The notes under the pieces were generated by a model. The model searched no databases, had not been told where the DNA came from, and saw only the letters and a list, made by a program, of their open reading frames with translations. Below are positions 17,463-26,901 of a stretch of 64,000 nt of DNA, one piece after another (positions within the stretch are counted from its first letter, which is position 1; the number at the start of each line of letters is the position of its first letter). Location: assembly GCA_002292815.1 (NCBI GenBank), contig DBBX01000027.1:1-64000 (forward strand). Direction: 5' to 3'. This DNA is from Thiotrichaceae bacterium UBA973. Its GTDB lineage: Bacteria > Pseudomonadota > Gammaproteobacteria > Eutrophobiales > Eutrophobiaceae. A program made the position numbers and the translations under genes.

Positions 17463-18791
17463 CTAAAGAATGTAACGACTCAGGTCCTCATCCTCGACCA
17501 ATTCATTTAGATGATCATTAACATACTTTGCACCAATTGAAATTGATTCACCATTTTTTTCTGATGCTTCATATGACAATGTCTCAAGCAAGCGTTCCAT
17601 TACTGTATGCAAACGACGAGCGCCAATATTCTCAGTAGAATCATTTACCTGAAAGGCAATTTCAGCAATACGTTGAATACCATCATCAGTAAAGTCTATA
17701 GTGACACCTTCCGTCGCCATTAATAGCGTATATTGTTCTGTTAATGATGCATCGGGTTCTGTAAGGATGCGTATAAAGTCATCTGCGACTAGGGCACTCA
17801 ATTCGACCCGAATGGGCAAGCGTCCCTGTAATTCCGGAATGAGATCAGAAGGCTTAGCCAGGTGAAATGCACCTGAGGCTATAAATAAAATATGATCTGT
17901 TTTAACCATCCCATATTTTGTCGTTACTGTACTACCCTCTACTAATGGTAATAAATCACGTTGCACACCTTCACGAGAAACATCAGGTCCACTTGCTTCT
18001 GAACGACGTGTAACCTTATCGAGCTCATCCAGGAAAACAATACCATGTTGCTCAACACTCTCAATTGATCGAGCCTTGATATCATCTTCATTTAATAAAT
18101 TTGCTGCTTCTTCTTCTGCCAGTAACTTGATGGCATCCTTTACAAGCAGTTTGCGTGATTGCTTCTTGCCTGAGCCCATGTTCTGAAACATGCCCTGCAA
18201 CTGATTGGTCATTTCTTCCATACCCGGCGGCGCCATAATTTCTACACCAACACTGGGTGCCTTTAACTCAACATCAATTTCCTTCTCATCGAATTTCCCT
18301 TCGATAATCATTTGTCTGAATTTTTCACGTGTCGAATTTGTACTTGATTCATGATCATCTTCACCCATCATTCGAGCTGGCGGTAATAATATATCAAGCA
18401 CTCTTTCCATCGCCGCTTCATCTGCCTGGTCATGTACCTTTTCCATTTCAATTTCGCGTGTTTGTTTAATCGCAATATCAGCAAGGTCACGGACAATCGA
18501 TTCGACATCACGACCGACATAACCTACCTCGGTAAACTTCGTCGCTTCTATTTTAATAAAGGGCGCCTGCGCTAGTTTAGCAAGACGTCGAGCAATCTCG
18601 GTCTTACCAACACCAGTGGGTCCAATCATTAGTATATTTTTGGGGGTAATCTCATTTCGTATTGACTCATCAACTTGCGCACGACGCCAACGATTACGTA
18701 AGGCAATAGCAACAGCACGTTTAGCTGAGTCTTGACCAATAATATGTTTGTTAAGTTCGGCAACAATCGCCTGTGGTGTTAAGTCTGACAT
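17463..18791 (-). CDS. hslU: HslU ATPase subunit of the HslVU protease
   Basis: AAA+ unfoldase that feeds proteins into the HslV peptidase. I use the ATG at 18789-18791 (MSDLTPQAIVAELNKHIIGQ), which matches the family start; an open frame 27 codons further upstream adds non-homologous residues. The 442 residues hold Walker A GPTGVGKTEIARRLA, the I-domain (about 110-240), Walker B VFLDELDKV, the sensor region GRLPIRVEL, and the C-terminal tail EDEDLSRYIL that docks into HslV. It starts 38 bases after hslV. Confidence 0.97.
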   Translation of the reverse strand: MSDLTPQAIVAELNKHIIGQDSAKRAVAIALRNRWRRAQVDESIRNEITPKNILMIGPTGVGKTEIARRLAKLAQAPFIKIEATKFTEVGYVGRDVESIVRDLADIAIKQTREIEMEKVHDQADEAAMERVLDILLPPARMMGEDDHESSTNSTREKFRQMIIEGKFDEKEIDVELKAPSVGVEIMAPPGMEEMTNQLQGMFQNMGSGKKQSRKLLVKDAIKLLAEEEAANLLNEDDIKARSIESVEQHGIVFLDELDKVTRRSEASGPDVSREGVQRDLLPLVEGSTVTTKYGMVKTDHILFIASGAFHLAKPSDLIPELQGRLPIRVELSALVADDFIRILTEPDASLTEQYTLLMATEGVTIDFTDDGIQRIAEIAFQVNDSTENIGARRLHTVMERLLETLSYEASEKNGESISIGAKYVNDHLNELVEDEDLSRYIL

Positions 18792-18829
18792 TTTAATCCG
18801 TTTGTTTAATATTATTTTTGAATAACTAT

Positions 18830-19363
18830 TTATAGTTCTTCTATAGTTAAGTTGGAATTCGTGTAGATGCAAATATTGGCAGCGATACCTAAACCTTTCT
18901 CGACGATTTCACGCGCACTCATCTCGGTATTTTCAAATAAGGCCTGTGCTGCAGATTTTGCATAATTACCACCTGAACCGATTGCCATAATATGGTCTTC
19001 TGGCTCTATTACATCTCCATTACCGGAGATAATCAGCGAACTCGTTTTATCGGCAACACAGAGCAATGCTTCAAGTCGACGTAACATACGATCAGTACGC
19101 CAGTCTTTTGCCAGTTCAACAGCAGATCGCATTAGATTTCCCTGATGTTTTTGTAATTTGGCCTCAAATCGTTCAAATAGGGTAAACGCATCCGCTGTGC
19201 CACCGGCAAATCCAGCAATTATTTTTTCGTTATATAAGCGTCGCACCTTACGTGCATTGCCTTTCATGACAGTATCACCCAATGATACCTGACCATCGCC
19301 ACCGATAACGACATGCTCGTCACGACGTACAGATAAGATGGTTGTGCCTCGATATTGTTCCAC
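18830..19363 (-). CDS. hslV: HslV peptidase subunit of the HslVU protease
   Basis: Proteasome-like threonine peptidase. The start is a GTG (19361-19363) with AGGAGAG five bases upstream, giving VEQYRGTTILSVRR; the first Thr of the TT pair is the catalytic residue exposed after removal of the short propeptide. An in-frame start further upstream has no such site. The 177 residues carry VVIGGDGQVSLGDTVMKGNA and the family motif GFAGGTADAFTLFERFE. It is followed by hslU, with xerC just upstream, a conserved arrangement. Confidence 0.95.
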   Translation of the reverse strand: MEQYRGTTILSVRRDEHVVIGGDGQVSLGDTVMKGNARKVRRLYNEKIIAGFAGGTADAFTLFERFEAKLQKHQGNLMRSAVELAKDWRTDRMLRRLEALLCVADKTSSLIISGNGDVIEPEDHIMAIGSGGNYAKSAAQALFENTEMSAREIVEKGLGIAANICIYTNSNLTIEEL

Positions 19364-19447
19364 GTTTTCTCTCCTAATAAGGGAAGCGGAATTGTACATG
19401 AGCGGCAGGCTAATGCCCACGCTAATACCTACTGTAGAGTAACGCTA

Positions 19448-20347
19448 TCAGTCCGATTTCTTACGATGTGCGCGAGGATGGCTCTTGTCATAAACCTGTG
19501 CCAAATGCTGAAAATTAAGGTGCGTGTAAACTTGTGTAGTACTTATATCCGCGTGGCCAAGCAACTCCTGAACAGCACGTAGATCGCCACTGGATTCCAA
19601 CATATGGCTGGCAAATGAATGTCGCAACATATGCGGGTGCACATGGCTGGGTAAACCTTGTTTAATAGCCCATTGTTTTAAACGTTCTTGAACTGATCTT
19701 GGGCTGATCCGTTTGCCTCGCTGGCTAATAAATAATGCAGCTTCGTTTTCATTAACCATGGCTTGTCTTATTTTTAGCCAATTATTAATCGCCTGAATAG
19801 CATGCTTCCCAACGGGAACACTACGCATTTTTTTACCCTTACCAGTCACGGTCAATACGCGATCACTAAAATCAATATCACCCATATTGATACCTATCAA
19901 TTCAGCAAGACGTAATCCGGAAGAATAAATCAACTCCAGCATGGCACGATCACGAATCGCCAAACCATCTTGCCCATCAATTTCGACTAGTTGAACGGTC
20001 TGATCTGCATCTAATACATTGGGGAGTTTACGCGGTGTCTTAGGCGCAACAATACCTTCTGCAGGATTATTTTTGACCTTAGCTTCGTCTAGTAAGTAAC
20101 GATAAAAAGACCGAATTGCAGATAGGTTACGTTGTAGCGAACGACCACCAATACCCTGTCGATGCCGATAGGCAACAAAGCCTCTAACTTGTCTGCCATC
20201 AAGATCAGACCATTTATTTATATGCTGCTTATCACAAAACTCTTGCAGATATGCAAGATCGCGTTGATAGGCACTGCGGGTATGTTCAGAAAGATGATGT
20301 AAGGTCTTTATAAAAGACTCAAGCAATAACGTCTCGGACGATTGCAT
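19448..20347 (-). CDS. xerC: Tyrosine recombinase XerC
   Basis: Site-specific recombinase that with XerD resolves chromosome dimers at dif. The 299 residues have the N-terminal SAM-like core-binding domain (about 1-95) and the catalytic domain with Arg in SSGLRLAELIG, Lys in TGKGKKMRSVPVG, the HPHMLRHSFASHML box, LGHADISTTQ and the nucleophile Tyr in VYTHL. It follows DUF484 by 16 bases, in the conserved dapF-DUF484-xerC order. It is a housekeeping recombinase, not an integrase of a mobile element. Confidence 0.96.
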   Translation of the reverse strand: MQSSETLLLESFIKTLHHLSEHTRSAYQRDLAYLQEFCDKQHINKWSDLDGRQVRGFVAYRHRQGIGGRSLQRNLSAIRSFYRYLLDEAKVKNNPAEGIVAPKTPRKLPNVLDADQTVQLVEIDGQDGLAIRDRAMLELIYSSGLRLAELIGINMGDIDFSDRVLTVTGKGKKMRSVPVGKHAIQAINNWLKIRQAMVNENEAALFISQRGKRISPRSVQERLKQWAIKQGLPSHVHPHMLRHSFASHMLESSGDLRAVQELLGHADISTTQVYTHLNFQHLAQVYDKSHPRAHRKKSD

Positions 20348-20363
20348 ATACTAATTAGTCAAT

Positions 20364-21071
20364 TTATTGATTTTCAACCCAGGGCTTCAAAATAAAACTT
20401 AAAACCTCACCCAGATTAGCAAGCAATTCAACACCCATACCGGCTTGAAAACGCTCAGCATCGAAACTACCGATTGAGAGTATTCCCCCCCATCCTTGAC
20501 CATGTAATGGCACCATCACGGAAGACGCTATCTCATCACCATCGTCACCAAACAAAAATACTTGTTGCTGGCGTTTCATACGCCCACTTAATGGCAAACG
20601 TTTATCAATAATGCTTTTAAACAAGGATTGTTCAGCTGTTTCACAACCTGCAAATTCATCGGTTGCAAAACTATCTACGAAAGAGGGTTTTGCAAATAAT
20701 CTAACGACGGCTCGATCCGCATGAAAATTCTTTTTCAGATTGTCGTATAAAGTATTAAATATATCTTTAGGATCATCTGCATCCATTAGAGTTAATGCCA
20801 GTTGATGCATGCGTCTGGCAAGTTCTTCATTCTGACGCGCAATTTCAATGAGTTCATGTAAGCGCTTACGTGTTTGTTGGTTTTGTTCACGTAATACGGA
20901 GACTTGTTTTTCAACCAATGATATCGCCGCGCCATGATCATGTGGAATTTTTAGTTCAGAAAGAATATCCGGGTATTTATTAAAAAAATCTGGATTGTCC
21001 CTTAGAAACTCAGACACCATGCTTTCTGTAAGATTGTTTGATTCCAGGCTTTCTGTTTCCTGTCCACTCAT
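20364..21071 (-). CDS. DUF484 family protein (GAF-like)
   Basis: A 235-residue cytosolic protein of the DUF484 family. The N-terminal motif VSEFLRDNPDFFNKYPDIL (about 18-36) is the family signature. A coiled coil follows (LVEKQVSVLREQNQQTRKRL), then a GAF-like domain with DRAVVRLFA and SSVMVPLHGQGWGGILSIGS. No function is firmly known. It lies between dapF, which it overlaps by four bases, and xerC, the usual context. Confidence 0.92.
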   Translation of the reverse strand: MSGQETESLESNNLTESMVSEFLRDNPDFFNKYPDILSELKIPHDHGAAISLVEKQVSVLREQNQQTRKRLHELIEIARQNEELARRMHQLALTLMDADDPKDIFNTLYDNLKKNFHADRAVVRLFAKPSFVDSFATDEFAGCETAEQSLFKSIIDKRLPLSGRMKRQQQVFLFGDDGDEIASSVMVPLHGQGWGGILSIGSFDAERFQAGMGVELLANLGEVLSFILKPWVENQ

Positions 21072-21898
21072 AATTCAATTTTCCCCTCAAAGACCGTTGT
21101 AGCGGAACCTGTCATATAAACTGGTTCGCCTTCTCCTTCCCAGCATAATGTCAGATGACCACCGCGTAACTCTGCGTCTATTGTCCCCTCCAAGTACCCT
21201 TGCTGACAAGCAATAACCATCGCCGCACAAGCACCACTGCCACAGGCCAGTGTTTCACCCGAACCACGCTCAAAAACACGTAATTTGAATGCTTGCTTAT
21301 TTAATATTTCGATAAAACCAACATTGACACTCTCTGGAAATGCGCCACTCAGCTGCACAGCAGGGCCAATCACGTTTACCGGAGCCGAATCGACATCATC
21401 GACAACAATGACGGCATGAGGATTCCCTAATGAGACAGCACCAAAAGTCAGTTCATCGCCAGCTAAACTCAGTTCGTATTCATCTAGCTGCTCATCAGCT
21501 TTTAATGGGATCTTGTCTGGTTCAAATTCAGGCACCCCCATATCGACAGTCACACAATCATCGGCCTCAATTCGTAAAACAAGACGACCTTCGCCCGTTT
21601 CGGCAATAATCCTGTCTTTTTTCACCAATCCTTTTTCTCTGAGATAGACAGCAGCACAACGCGCGCCATTACCGCATTGCATCACCTCACCGCCATCAGC
21701 ATTGAATATTCGGTAACAAACGTCTGTCTCGTTATTTTTTGGTGGCTCAAGCAACAACACCTGATCACAGCCGATACCAAATTGACGATCGGCTATATGT
21801 CTGACTTGTTCTCGCGAGAGCGATAATGGCTGTGAGAAGGTATCAAACACGACAAAATCGTTGCCAATACCGTGCATTTTTGTGAATTGATATTCCAT
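21068..21898 (-). CDS. dapF: Diaminopimelate epimerase
   Basis: Converts LL- to meso-diaminopimelate for lysine and peptidoglycan synthesis, using two cysteines as acid and base. The 276 residues contain KMHGIGNDFVVFD at the start, the first catalytic Cys in MQCGNGARCAAVY (about residue 75) and the second in GETLACGSGACA (about 218). It is the first gene of dapF-DUF484-xerC, overlapping DUF484 by four bases. Confidence 0.97.
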   Translation of the reverse strand: MEYQFTKMHGIGNDFVVFDTFSQPLSLSREQVRHIADRQFGIGCDQVLLLEPPKNNETDVCYRIFNADGGEVMQCGNGARCAAVYLREKGLVKKDRIIAETGEGRLVLRIEADDCVTVDMGVPEFEPDKIPLKADEQLDEYELSLAGDELTFGAVSLGNPHAVIVVDDVDSAPVNVIGPAVQLSGAFPESVNVGFIEILNKQAFKLRVFERGSGETLACGSGACAAMVIACQQGYLEGTIDAELRGGHLTLCWEGEGEPVYMTGSATTVFEGKIEL

Positions 21899-21954
21899 TT
21901 TCGTAGATTACAACCTATATGGCATTACGCAAAGCATGAGAGCGTATTGATCAA

Positions 21955-22003
21955 ATGATGTGGACAAATATTTATTGAAACTATTGCACTAGGCCCACAT
22001 CAT
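21955..22003. repeat. 9-base inverted repeat after the MscS gene
   Basis: Arms ATGATGTGG (21955-21963) and CCACATCAT (21995-22003) are perfect inverted copies separated by 31 bases, just past the stop of the MscS-type gene and before dapF. The long AT-rich loop and the absence of a T-run make a simple factor-independent terminator unlikely. It may be an mRNA 3'-end structure. Confidence 0.35.
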
Positions 22004-22011
22004 TCAACAAC

Positions 22012-23109
22012 TCACTTGTCAGCAATATGCAGCTCTTGTGGAATATGCATCGTTGTTGTTGGAAACGCGCATTCTGCTCCATGCGACTCAATGATATCAA
22101 TGACCTTCAGCATGACATCTTGTTTGACTTTATGAAACTCGATCCAATTGACCGTTTTGGTAAAGGTATAAATAAAGAAATTTAGGGAAGATGCCGCAAA
22201 CTCATTAAAGTTAACAATTAAAGTCTGGTTATTATCAATATCATCATGCTCCTGCAGCATTTTTTTAACATCAGAAATAATCTCACGCATCTTACTTGCA
22301 TCATCGTAACGAATACCGATCGTTTCCTTGATACGACGATTTGTCATACGTTGTGGGTTTTCAACGGCAATATTCGTAAATACTGAGTTGGGAATGTACA
22401 AAGGTCGTTTATCAAACGTGCGTATAGTTGTTAAACGCCAACCAATCTTTTCAACTGAACCTTCAATTTCTCTGTCTGGAGATCGTATCCAGTCACCCAC
22501 ATCGAATGGTCGATCCATATAAATGGTTAAACCGCCGAAAAAGTTGGCTAATAAATCTCTAGCGGCAAAACCAATTGCGATACCGCCAATACCACCAAAT
22601 GCTAATACCCCGGAAATGCTATATCCCAATGTTTGCAATATTACCAATGTGCCGGTAATGATGACCGAGACACGTAATAATTTTGCAATTGCATCTGCGG
22701 TTGTTTGATCAAAGTCTTCGCCTTTTAGTTGTTTCTTTTCCAGAAGAATTGATTCGGAATTGGATATTAATCGCACAAGAAACCAGACAATGATAACAAT
22801 AACCCCAACTTCTCTAATTGGTTCTATCGCACCAAAAATAGCCGCATCCGTCTGTGTTTTAACGATGTCTGCGGCATAGGTTAAACCCAGTACCCATATC
22901 AATAGTGTTATTGGCTTTTGGGCAGCGATAAATAAGGCCTGATCCCAGTTGGTCCAGGTCTTTTTTAACCTGTTAATCAACTTTGTAAGAATTCGTTTTT
23001 GTAACCAGTTAATAAATGCTGTCAGGAATACAACAACAAATACCTGAACGATCCAGTTCTCCTGTTTAAGAAAAGACTCCATCATTTGTACTGATTCTGA
23101 AAAACTCAT
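22012..23109 (-). CDS. MscS-family mechanosensitive ion channel
   Basis: Inner-membrane small-conductance channel of 365 residues. Transmembrane helices lie at about 18-40, 65-85, 95-120 and 150-170, followed by the pore-lining helix with GVLAFGGIGGIAIGFAARDLLANFFGG, the Gly/Ala-rich pattern of MscS TM3. The beta domain follows, with IYMDRPFDVGDWI and IGWRLTTIRTFDKRPLYIPNS. The C-terminal alpha/beta domain ends near residue 355. It has two more N-terminal helices than the shortest MscS proteins. It stands alone in its transcription unit, 35 bases after the TraB/GumN gene. Confidence 0.9.
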   Translation of the reverse strand: MSFSESVQMMESFLKQENWIVQVFVVVFLTAFINWLQKRILTKLINRLKKTWTNWDQALFIAAQKPITLLIWVLGLTYAADIVKTQTDAAIFGAIEPIREVGVIVIIVWFLVRLISNSESILLEKKQLKGEDFDQTTADAIAKLLRVSVIITGTLVILQTLGYSISGVLAFGGIGGIAIGFAARDLLANFFGGLTIYMDRPFDVGDWIRSPDREIEGSVEKIGWRLTTIRTFDKRPLYIPNSVFTNIAVENPQRMTNRRIKETIGIRYDDASKMREIISDVKKMLQEHDDIDNNQTLIVNFNEFAASSLNFFIYTFTKTVNWIEFHKVKQDVMLKVIDIIESHGAECAFPTTTMHIPQELHIADK

Positions 23110-23144
23110 TTATATATCCTGTAGAAAATATTCATTAACTATGT

Positions 23145-24077
23145 TCAATAAATAGCAGTGAGGCTATAACCCTGTTTCTCTAATAGAAATAATACACCTT
23201 CTGCCCCGGTCAGGTGCATAGCACCTATAGCAATAAAGGATTTTCCTTTATCCAGCATCGGCTGCATACGTTCCGCCATGGTTTTATTTCTGTCGACAAT
23301 CAGTTTTGTCATCAATTTTTCATAAACCGGCTCTCTGCTCATCGAATAACGCTGTGTGTAATTATATAAACCACCCAGATCACGTTTCAAATAAAATGAT
23401 TTCATAGCAATGAAATCCTCTTCAATGACATCATAATGGCAGACTGTATCCGTCAGCAATTTAACTTGTTCAGTCATTTTTAAATCAGCAAATATATCAG
23501 CTTGTTCTTTTAATGACTCCAGTCCGGAAAATGTTGCACCATTCTGTTGCGCCATAGACAACAGCACCAGATCTAGAGGATCGCCAGCATCGGGAGGGTA
23601 ATTCATGAGCAAAAAGGCGGCCCAGGGTTTCATAATGGATACTGCATCAGATCCAAGATGATAAGCAGATAAAATTGATTTTGTTTTTTTGAATATAGAA
23701 GTATCAACCAACTTTGATAATTGTTGTCCATCATGAAAAAACATCATGCGTGAAAACAATAACATTTGCTCAGCGTCCGGCAAGGCTTCCATGACAAACT
23801 GTTCTGACTCATTCAATGCCTTCTCAACCACATCAGGTAATGTTGTAACATCTTTATCTGATATATGAATCGTTCCAAACAGATAACTAGGTTCTTTGTC
23901 CTGCTTGCTTATCTTCCAGAGCAAGCCTTGCCCATAAGGGATTACTTCCGCTGCAGTCTGGCTATCAAGAAGTGGTTCACAATGCGGCGAGATTAATTCT
24001 TGTGCTTGTATGCTTGTTATGCTGAACAAACAACATAGCAAAATAATTATTTTTTGTTTAAGCAAATAAGTCATCAC
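23145..24077 (-). CDS. TraB/GumN family protein
   Basis: A 310-residue secreted protein of the TraB/GumN (ChaN-like/Tiki) superfamily, some members of which are metalloproteases. A signal peptide (MMTYLLKQKIIILLCCLFSI, ending near residue 25) precedes the family motif SYLFGTIHISDKDV, with the first GTIH His, and the C-terminal FIAIGAMHLTGAEGVLFLLEKQGY with the GAxHL motif. Both metal-ligand motifs are present. The start overlaps the end of nagZ by 20 bases, so it is cotranscribed with it. Confidence 0.88.
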   Translation of the reverse strand: MMTYLLKQKIIILLCCLFSITSIQAQELISPHCEPLLDSQTAAEVIPYGQGLLWKISKQDKEPSYLFGTIHISDKDVTTLPDVVEKALNESEQFVMEALPDAEQMLLFSRMMFFHDGQQLSKLVDTSIFKKTKSILSAYHLGSDAVSIMKPWAAFLLMNYPPDAGDPLDLVLLSMAQQNGATFSGLESLKEQADIFADLKMTEQVKLLTDTVCHYDVIEEDFIAMKSFYLKRDLGGLYNYTQRYSMSREPVYEKLMTKLIVDRNKTMAERMQPMLDKGKSFIAIGAMHLTGAEGVLFLLEKQGYSLTAIY

Positions 24078-25125
24078 CTAAATCCAGTTCTGGTTCTTTT
24101 TCAAGCTGTTGCACTGCCGCTGAACGTTCTTGCCATAATGTCGTTTGTTTTAATTCATCCAGATTTTTATCAAATTGACCATGCATTCTGATTAACCGTG
24201 ATTGTAATTCAATACTGTTTGGTATTTCGGCTTTATCCAGAATGGAAATCGCGCCCGTTTGATTGTTACAAGCCAAGACCATATCACAACCGGCATGTAA
24301 TGCCGCTTCTGCACGTTGTGGATAATCCCCCATAATCTCCGCGCCTTTCATGCTGAGATCATCGCTAAAGATTGTCCCCTGAAATTCCAACTGTTTTCGT
24401 AAGATCTGTTCTAACCATATGGGAGAAAACCCGGCGGGTTTCTCATCTACCTCAGGATAGATAACATGTGCTGGCATCAAGCCCGGTAAACCCGCACGAA
24501 TCATCCTCTCAAAGGGGATGAGATCTTTCATTTGTATGTCCTGGTATTTTCGGCGATCATAGGGAATCGCAACATGCGAATCTTCAGGTACTGATCCATG
24601 ACCCGGAAAATGTTTACCTACCGCCGCCATCCCCGCTGCTTTCATGCCACGCATATAGGCACGCGCAAGGGTCGACACCTGATCGGGATTAACATGAAAA
24701 GCACGATCACCTATTACCTGACTAATCTTGCCGCCCACATCTAGCACTGGTGCAAAACTAAGATCAACGCCCACCGCTAATAACTCAGCCGCCATCAACC
24801 AACCTGCTTGTTCAGCAAGCGATTCCGCTTGTCTAGCGCTATGACATTCAGCCAATAAAGCACATGCCGGTAAGCGACTAAAGCCTTCCCGAAAACGTTG
24901 TACGCGTCCACCTTCATGATCAACGGCAATTAGAAGGTGTGGTTGACGTAGTTCATGAATAACCTTTGTTAAGCTTGCTATCTGTTCAGGTGATTCAAAA
25001 TTCCTTGTAAACAAGATCACGCCGCCCACATGCGGATGCATTAACATCTCACGTTCATCAACTTCAAGTTGAAGACCGCGTAGATCACACATGATAGGAC
25101 CCAATGTCATTTTATTCATTATCAC
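24058..25125 (-). CDS. nagZ: Beta-N-acetylhexosaminidase NagZ (GH3)
   Basis: Cytosolic glycoside hydrolase that removes GlcNAc from anhydro-muropeptides in cell-wall recycling. The 355 residues carry LLIAVDHEGGRVQRFREGFS, the KHFPGHG motif with DSHVAIP downstream (the Asp/His dyad loop), and the nucleophile Asp in GTIFSDDLSMKGA. Its ATG overlaps the stop of the dppC-like permease by four bases, so muropeptide recycling and peptide import could be linked here: peptide permeases often import muropeptides. That link is an inference. Confidence 0.95.
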   Translation of the reverse strand: MIMNKMTLGPIMCDLRGLQLEVDEREMLMHPHVGGVILFTRNFESPEQIASLTKVIHELRQPHLLIAVDHEGGRVQRFREGFSRLPACALLAECHSARQAESLAEQAGWLMAAELLAVGVDLSFAPVLDVGGKISQVIGDRAFHVNPDQVSTLARAYMRGMKAAGMAAVGKHFPGHGSVPEDSHVAIPYDRRKYQDIQMKDLIPFERMIRAGLPGLMPAHVIYPEVDEKPAGFSPIWLEQILRKQLEFQGTIFSDDLSMKGAEIMGDYPQRAEAALHAGCDMVLACNNQTGAISILDKAEIPNSIELQSRLIRMHGQFDKNLDELKQTTLWQERSAAVQQLEKEPELDLGDDLFA

Positions 25126-25931
25126 CGATCAGCCTCTATTTCTCGTATATCCATCTTATCTCTGAGGTAGTCACCCAAGAGGTTTATACATAATACCAGT
25201 GACAGGATAGCAAAACCGGGCGCTAACACCATATGCGGAGCCACCAACATATAACGTGTGCCATCTCGAATCATACTGCCCCATGATGCAGACGGGGGTT
25301 GTACACCTAAACCGAGAAAAGATAACCCGGCTTCAGCAATGACTACGCCGGCAAAGGCAAACGTCGCTTCTATAATCAAGGGGGCCAAAATCAATGGCAA
25401 GATATGTTTCCGGGCGATAATAAAACTTGAGGTCCCGAGTGCCGTTGCAGCATTAACATGGTCGTTATTTTTTATACTTAGTGTTTGCACACGCGCCAAT
25501 CGAGCAAAACCGACCCAACTCACTATGGATAAGGCAATAACAGCATTCATTACTCCCGGACCTAGCAGGCCCGCCAATGCGATTGCCAATAAGATGCCTG
25601 GAAAGGCAATAAACAAATCAACAACCATTACCAAAGTCTTATCCCAGAACCCGCCTAACCACGCCCCCATCATACCAATAAAGGTACCTATGATTAATGA
25701 TATTGAGACAACAACAATCGCAACACTTAATGAGGTACGTGCACCCATGATCAGCCTTGCGCTAATTGAACGACCCAGATCATCATGACCAAACCATTGC
25801 GCCCAGTTTGGCGTTAATAATATTTTATCTAGTGAAATCTGATCGGGATGTAATGGCAATAGCGGCCCTAATAAAGCCAATACCGACCAAGTGACTAGAA
25901 TCAATAACGGAATAGAATAGATCTTGTTCAC
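25122..25931 (-). CDS. DppC/OppC-type peptide ABC transporter permease
   Basis: Inner-membrane permease of 269 residues with about six helices. It has an N-terminal GHDDLGRSISARLIMGARTSL (the family's HPLGTDxxGRD-like segment) and the EAA loop NAATALGTSSFIIARKHILP. The partner permease is directly upstream with a four-base overlap. No ATPase genes are adjacent. nagZ overlaps its 3' end. The substrate is not shown: dipeptides, oligopeptides or murein peptides are possible. Confidence 0.92.
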   Translation of the reverse strand: MNKIYSIPLLILVTWSVLALLGPLLPLHPDQISLDKILLTPNWAQWFGHDDLGRSISARLIMGARTSLSVAIVVVSISLIIGTFIGMMGAWLGGFWDKTLVMVVDLFIAFPGILLAIALAGLLGPGVMNAVIALSIVSWVGFARLARVQTLSIKNNDHVNAATALGTSSFIIARKHILPLILAPLIIEATFAFAGVVIAEAGLSFLGLGVQPPSASWGSMIRDGTRYMLVAPHMVLAPGFAILSLVLCINLLGDYLRDKMDIREIEADR

Positions 25932-26854
25932 GATTCGAGCTTCAATCTCGGATCCAAAGCGGTATAGGTCACATCAGTCATCAGATTAACCAACACATAG
26001 GTAAAACTAATCAATAGCACACACGCTTGCACAACCGGGTAATCACGTTTCTGAATGGAGTCGATCATTAGTTGCCCAATTCCCGGCCAGGAAAATATAG
26101 TTTCGGTAATGACAGCACCGGCAAGCAAGGCCCCGAGTTGCATACCTAAAATAGTAATCACCGGTAGCGCAGCATTGCGTAATGCATGCAAACCCAAAAC
26201 GCGAAACTCACTCAGACCACGCGCACGCGCAGCACGGATATAATCTTCTTGTATAACTTCCAGCATTGATGCACGTATCATTCGCGACAAAATGGCTGCC
26301 AATGCCGAGCCTAATGTCAAAGCGGGAAGAATTAATGAAGATAATCCTTCTTTGCCACTCACAGGAACCCAACCTAACCAAAGGGCAAAAATCAAGATTA
26401 ATAAAGGGCCCATTACAAAATTAGGTATGGAGACACCGATCATTGCTGACACCATTGCCAGTCGATCCCAAATTGAGTCTTTATAAACAGCGGCTAGTAT
26501 CCCTAGTGGCAATGCCATCACGATGGCAATAGATAAACTGGCAATACTCAAAATGGCGGTAGCGGGCAATCGATCAAGTAATAACTGGGTCACTGCTTGT
26601 TTAGAGTGTAAGGATTCACCCAGATCAAAATGCGCAACACTACTCAGGTATTGCCACCATTGTTGCAAAATTGGCAAATCCAGTCCCAATGCATGACGCA
26701 ACGCTTCTCTATCCGCTGGACGTGCAGTTTCTCCCAACATCACCTCTATCGGGTCACCAGGCACTAGATGAATCAATAAGAAAACGAGTGTCGATATGCC
26801 GAATAGAACAAAGACAGCACTTATCAAGCGTTTAATCAGATAACTCAGAAACAC
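25928..26854 (-). CDS. DppB/OppB-type peptide ABC transporter permease
   Basis: Permease of 308 residues with the family start RLISAVFVLFGISTLVFLLIHLVPGDPI, a periplasmic loop with LGLDLPILQQWWQYLS, and an EAA-type loop RAARARGLSEFRVLGLHALRNAALPV. Six helices are visible. It opens an operon with the DppC-like permease, nagZ and the TraB/GumN gene. A matching substrate-binding lipoprotein gene is 8.6 kb away, at 35457, and may be its partner. Confidence 0.93.
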   Translation of the reverse strand: MFLSYLIKRLISAVFVLFGISTLVFLLIHLVPGDPIEVMLGETARPADREALRHALGLDLPILQQWWQYLSSVAHFDLGESLHSKQAVTQLLLDRLPATAILSIASLSIAIVMALPLGILAAVYKDSIWDRLAMVSAMIGVSIPNFVMGPLLILIFALWLGWVPVSGKEGLSSLILPALTLGSALAAILSRMIRASMLEVIQEDYIRAARARGLSEFRVLGLHALRNAALPVITILGMQLGALLAGAVITETIFSWPGIGQLMIDSIQKRDYPVVQACVLLISFTYVLVNLMTDVTYTALDPRLKLES

Positions 26855-26901
26855 ACTATTTTATCATTCCAGGTTCAACAATTGACCCATAACAGGCTAC
26901 A

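Noticed and set aside
19448..20347. Integrase of a mobile element
   Set aside because: Sequence and the dapF-DUF484 neighbourhood identify it as housekeeping XerC.
25258..25788. Plus-strand frame of 176 codons inside the dppC-like gene
   Set aside because: It lies wholly within a convincing permease gene and has no family features.
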